A stretch of 64,000 nt of DNA. Origin: an uncultured bacterium (lineage in GTDB: Bacteria > Spirochaetota > Leptospiria > Leptospirales > Leptonemataceae). This document shows positions 62,398 to 64,000 of this stretch, one piece after another (within the stretch, counting starts at the first letter, position 1; every line of letters starts with the position of its first letter). The DNA lies in the NCBI GenBank assembly GCA_937928085.1, contig CALFVU010000008.1:124001-188000 (forward strand), in the 5' to 3' direction. Below the pieces are notes generated by a model. That model had not been told where the DNA came from. It searched no databases and saw nothing but the letters and a program-made list of their open reading frames with translations. The position numbers and the translations under genes are program-made.

Positions 62398-64000
62398 TTT
62401 CTTTTTCTACTTCTTAAGGATTTTCTTTTAGAAGCTCCTCCACTAGAAACCACAATTGTTTCTGTTTTTTTAGAAGGTAATGAAGTAGTTTTTTCGGAAA
62501 AAGCAGAAATTTGCTCATGTTTTTCTTCTCCAAAAACCTGTTTTTGTTGGCTTTCTTTTTTAATTGGTCCTTCGATTTGAATTTTAAATAAAAATTCAAT
62601 ACTATATTCTTTTATAGTTTCTAATGCTTGTTCAAAAAGGTCAAATCCTTTTAGTTTATATTCTACCAGAGGATTTTTTTCAGAATAACTACTTGTCCAG
62701 ATTCCCTCTCTTAAATGATCCATTTGATATAAATGTTCTTTCCATTTAGAATCTAATATATCTAAAACAACTCTTTTTTCGATATAATTGTAATCTTCTC
62801 CAATCAAATTTGCTTTTTCGTTATAAACTTTTTTTCCCTGTTCGATAATGTATTTATATAACTCCACTTGAGGATCATCTTTTTGATTGATTATTTTTTG
62901 AAGTATTTCTGAAAGGTTTAAATTTAGATTTAAATTTTGTTTAAGCCATTCTTCTAAAGAGCTTATATCCCAATTTTCTGGATTTTTGTCTTCACAAAAA
63001 TATAAAATTTTTTTTTCAATAACTTCCTCAAAAAAATCAAAAATCATATTCCGTATTGAAGAATTCATTAAAAGTTTATCCCTTTCTTTATAAATAATTT
63101 CTCTTTGTCTGTTTAAGACATCGTCATATTCTAGAAGATGTTTTCGAATGTCAAAATTATGATTTTCTACTTTTTTTTGTGCTCTTGCTATTGCTTTATC
63201 TACAAGTCGAGATTCCAACTCCTGTCCTTCCTCAACCCACATTTTTTCCATTAATTTTCTCCAACCTTCACCTCCAAATAATCGTAAAAGATGATCTTCT
63301 AAACTAAGATAAAATCGACTAGATCCGGGATCTCCTTGTCTTCCTGCTCTACCTCGTAGTTGATTATCAATTCTTCTTGCTTCGTGTCTTTCTGTACCTA
63401 TGATATGAAGTCCTCCTGCTTCTAATACTTTTTTATGATCTTCTAACCAGATTTTTGATTTAAACAGTATGTCTCTTGCAATTTTTTGGTCCTCTGTCTT
63501 TGAAATTGAAGGTATCAGTTCTTCTGCTTTTTCAAATTCTTTTCTTAAAATACATTCTTTAAATTCTCTAATCGAAGTTTCTGTTTCGTGAAATTTTTCT
63601 AAATCTTTTAAATAAATAGGATATCCACCTAAAATGATATCAGTACCTCTACCTGCCATGTTAGTCGCAATAGTGACAGCACCAGGCTTTCCAGCATTTG
63701 CTATAATCTCAGCTTCTTTTTCGTGATATTTTGCATTTAAAACTGAATGGGGAATTTTATGTTTTTTCAATAACTGAGATAGTTGTTCTGATTTTTCTAT
63801 AGAAATTGTTCCTACAAGTATTGGTTGTCCTTTTTCATGTTTTTCTAAAATTTCTTTGATAATCGCATTAAACTTTTCTTTTTCTGTTTTATACACTTTA
63901 TCAGGATAATCGATTCGAATGACTTTTTTATTGGTAGGAATTACCACTACATCAAGATTATAAATCTTCTTGAATTCTTCTGCTTCTGTATCTGCTGTCC
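62394..64000 (-). CDS. secA: Preprotein translocase ATPase SecA, C-terminal part (cut by window edge)
   Basis: The last about 535 codons of SecA, whose N-terminal nucleotide-binding fold lies beyond the window. The portion begins within the conserved GTADTEAEEF region and includes GTISIEKSEQLS, the motor motif NMAGRGTDIILGG, the arginine-finger region LRGRAGRQGDPGSSRFYLSLEDHLLRLFGG, and the helical scaffold with LLEYDDVLNRQREIIYKERD. The C-terminus ends in a Ser/Arg/Lys-rich tail (SGGASKRKSLRSRKRK) with no Cys, so the usual zinc-binding CxCx8C(H/C) motif for SecB and lipid is missing. It overlaps trpA by 4 nt. Confidence 0.97.
   Translation of the reverse strand, partial: TADTEAEEFKKIYNLDVVVIPTNKKVIRIDYPDKVYKTEKEKFNAIIKEILEKHEKGQPILVGTISIEKSEQLSQLLKKHKIPHSVLNAKYHEKEAEIIANAGKPGAVTIATNMAGRGTDIILGGYPIYLKDLEKFHETETSIREFKECILRKEFEKAEELIPSISKTEDQKIARDILFKSKIWLEDHKKVLEAGGLHIIGTERHEARRIDNQLRGRAGRQGDPGSSRFYLSLEDHLLRLFGGEGWRKLMEKMWVEEGQELESRLVDKAIARAQKKVENHNFDIRKHLLEYDDVLNRQREIIYKERDKLLMNSSIRNMIFDFFEEVIEKKILYFCEDKNPENWDISSLEEWLKQNLNLNLNLSEILQKIINQKDDPQVELYKYIIEQGKKVYNEKANLIGEDYNYIEKRVVLDILDSKWKEHLYQMDHLREGIWTSSYSEKNPLVEYKLKGFDLFEQALETIKEYSIEFLFKIQIEGPIKKESQQKQVFGEEKHEQISAFSEKTTSLPSKKTETIVVSSGGASKRKSLRSRKRK

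Noticed and set aside
1..64000. CRISPR arrays, transposases, phage or toxin-antitoxin genes
   Set aside because: I found no spaced direct repeats, no terminal inverted repeats and no recombinase or transposase motifs. All genes look like ordinary chromosomal genes.

Overview
The window reads as one contiguous stretch of core chromosome from an AT-rich, flagellated, two-membrane bacterium. Inferred affiliation: a spirochaete, most like the Leptospira lineage. The clues are flagellar genes (a FliI start at the left edge, a FlgJ-type rod-binding protein), ADP-heptose genes for LPS (rfaE1/rfaE2 as separate genes), an O-antigen-ligase-like protein, several outer-membrane or periplasmic proteins, a CHASE2 adenylate cyclase, two SpoIIE/PP2C phosphatases, and biosynthetic genes for Arg, His, Trp, Lys-family amino acids, biotin, riboflavin and isoprenoids. 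No mobile element, CRISPR array, rRNA or phage gene was seen. The standard bacterial code fits throughout.

Layout. 1-6 kb: fliI (partial, leftward), then rightward a PP2C phosphatase, a PTS enzyme I-like protein, an unknown protein, argH and a helical unknown. 6-9 kb: pcnB, an M23 endopeptidase, and tRNA-Cys plus tRNA-Leu 3 nt apart. 9-19 kb: an envelope block with an alpha/beta hydrolase, a GDSL lipase, a 37-residue basic protein, a LolA-like protein, a peptidase/beta-propeller/beta-barrel fusion diverging from an AsmA-like protein, and a small lipoprotein. 19-22 kb: metK and argS. 22-33 kb: a long leftward series, bioB, gph, a VKOR-DsbA fusion, ribH, nusB, then TPR, HEAT, exported and membrane-PP2C proteins. 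33-38 kb: rlmD, an 812-residue repeat-bearing membrane-anchored protein, a GHKL ATPase, and a thiolase with a clear terminator. 38-46 kb: two large polytopic surface-glycan proteins, lysC, murI and flgJ-like. 46-50 kb: trhP and valS, then a 640-bp gap. 50-64 kb: hisC, a START-like protein, rfaE2/rfaE1, dinG-like helicase, dxs, adenylate cyclase, trpA and the C-terminal part of secA.

Genes are tightly packed. ATGA or TAATG stop/start overlaps are common, so translational coupling is likely in many operons. Genes inside operons often carry a Shine-Dalgarno sequence. Several first genes instead show a -35/-10 pair ending only 6-8 nt before the ATG, which suggests leaderless or near-leaderless transcripts.

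No defence island or clearly new system is evident. The least explained parts are the membrane-PP2C/HEAT/TPR operon (22.2-28.6 kb), the divergent barrel-peptidase/AsmA pair (13.5-18.9 kb), the repeat protein at 34.3-36.7 kb, and the coupled 37-residue basic protein at 9.8-9.9 kb.
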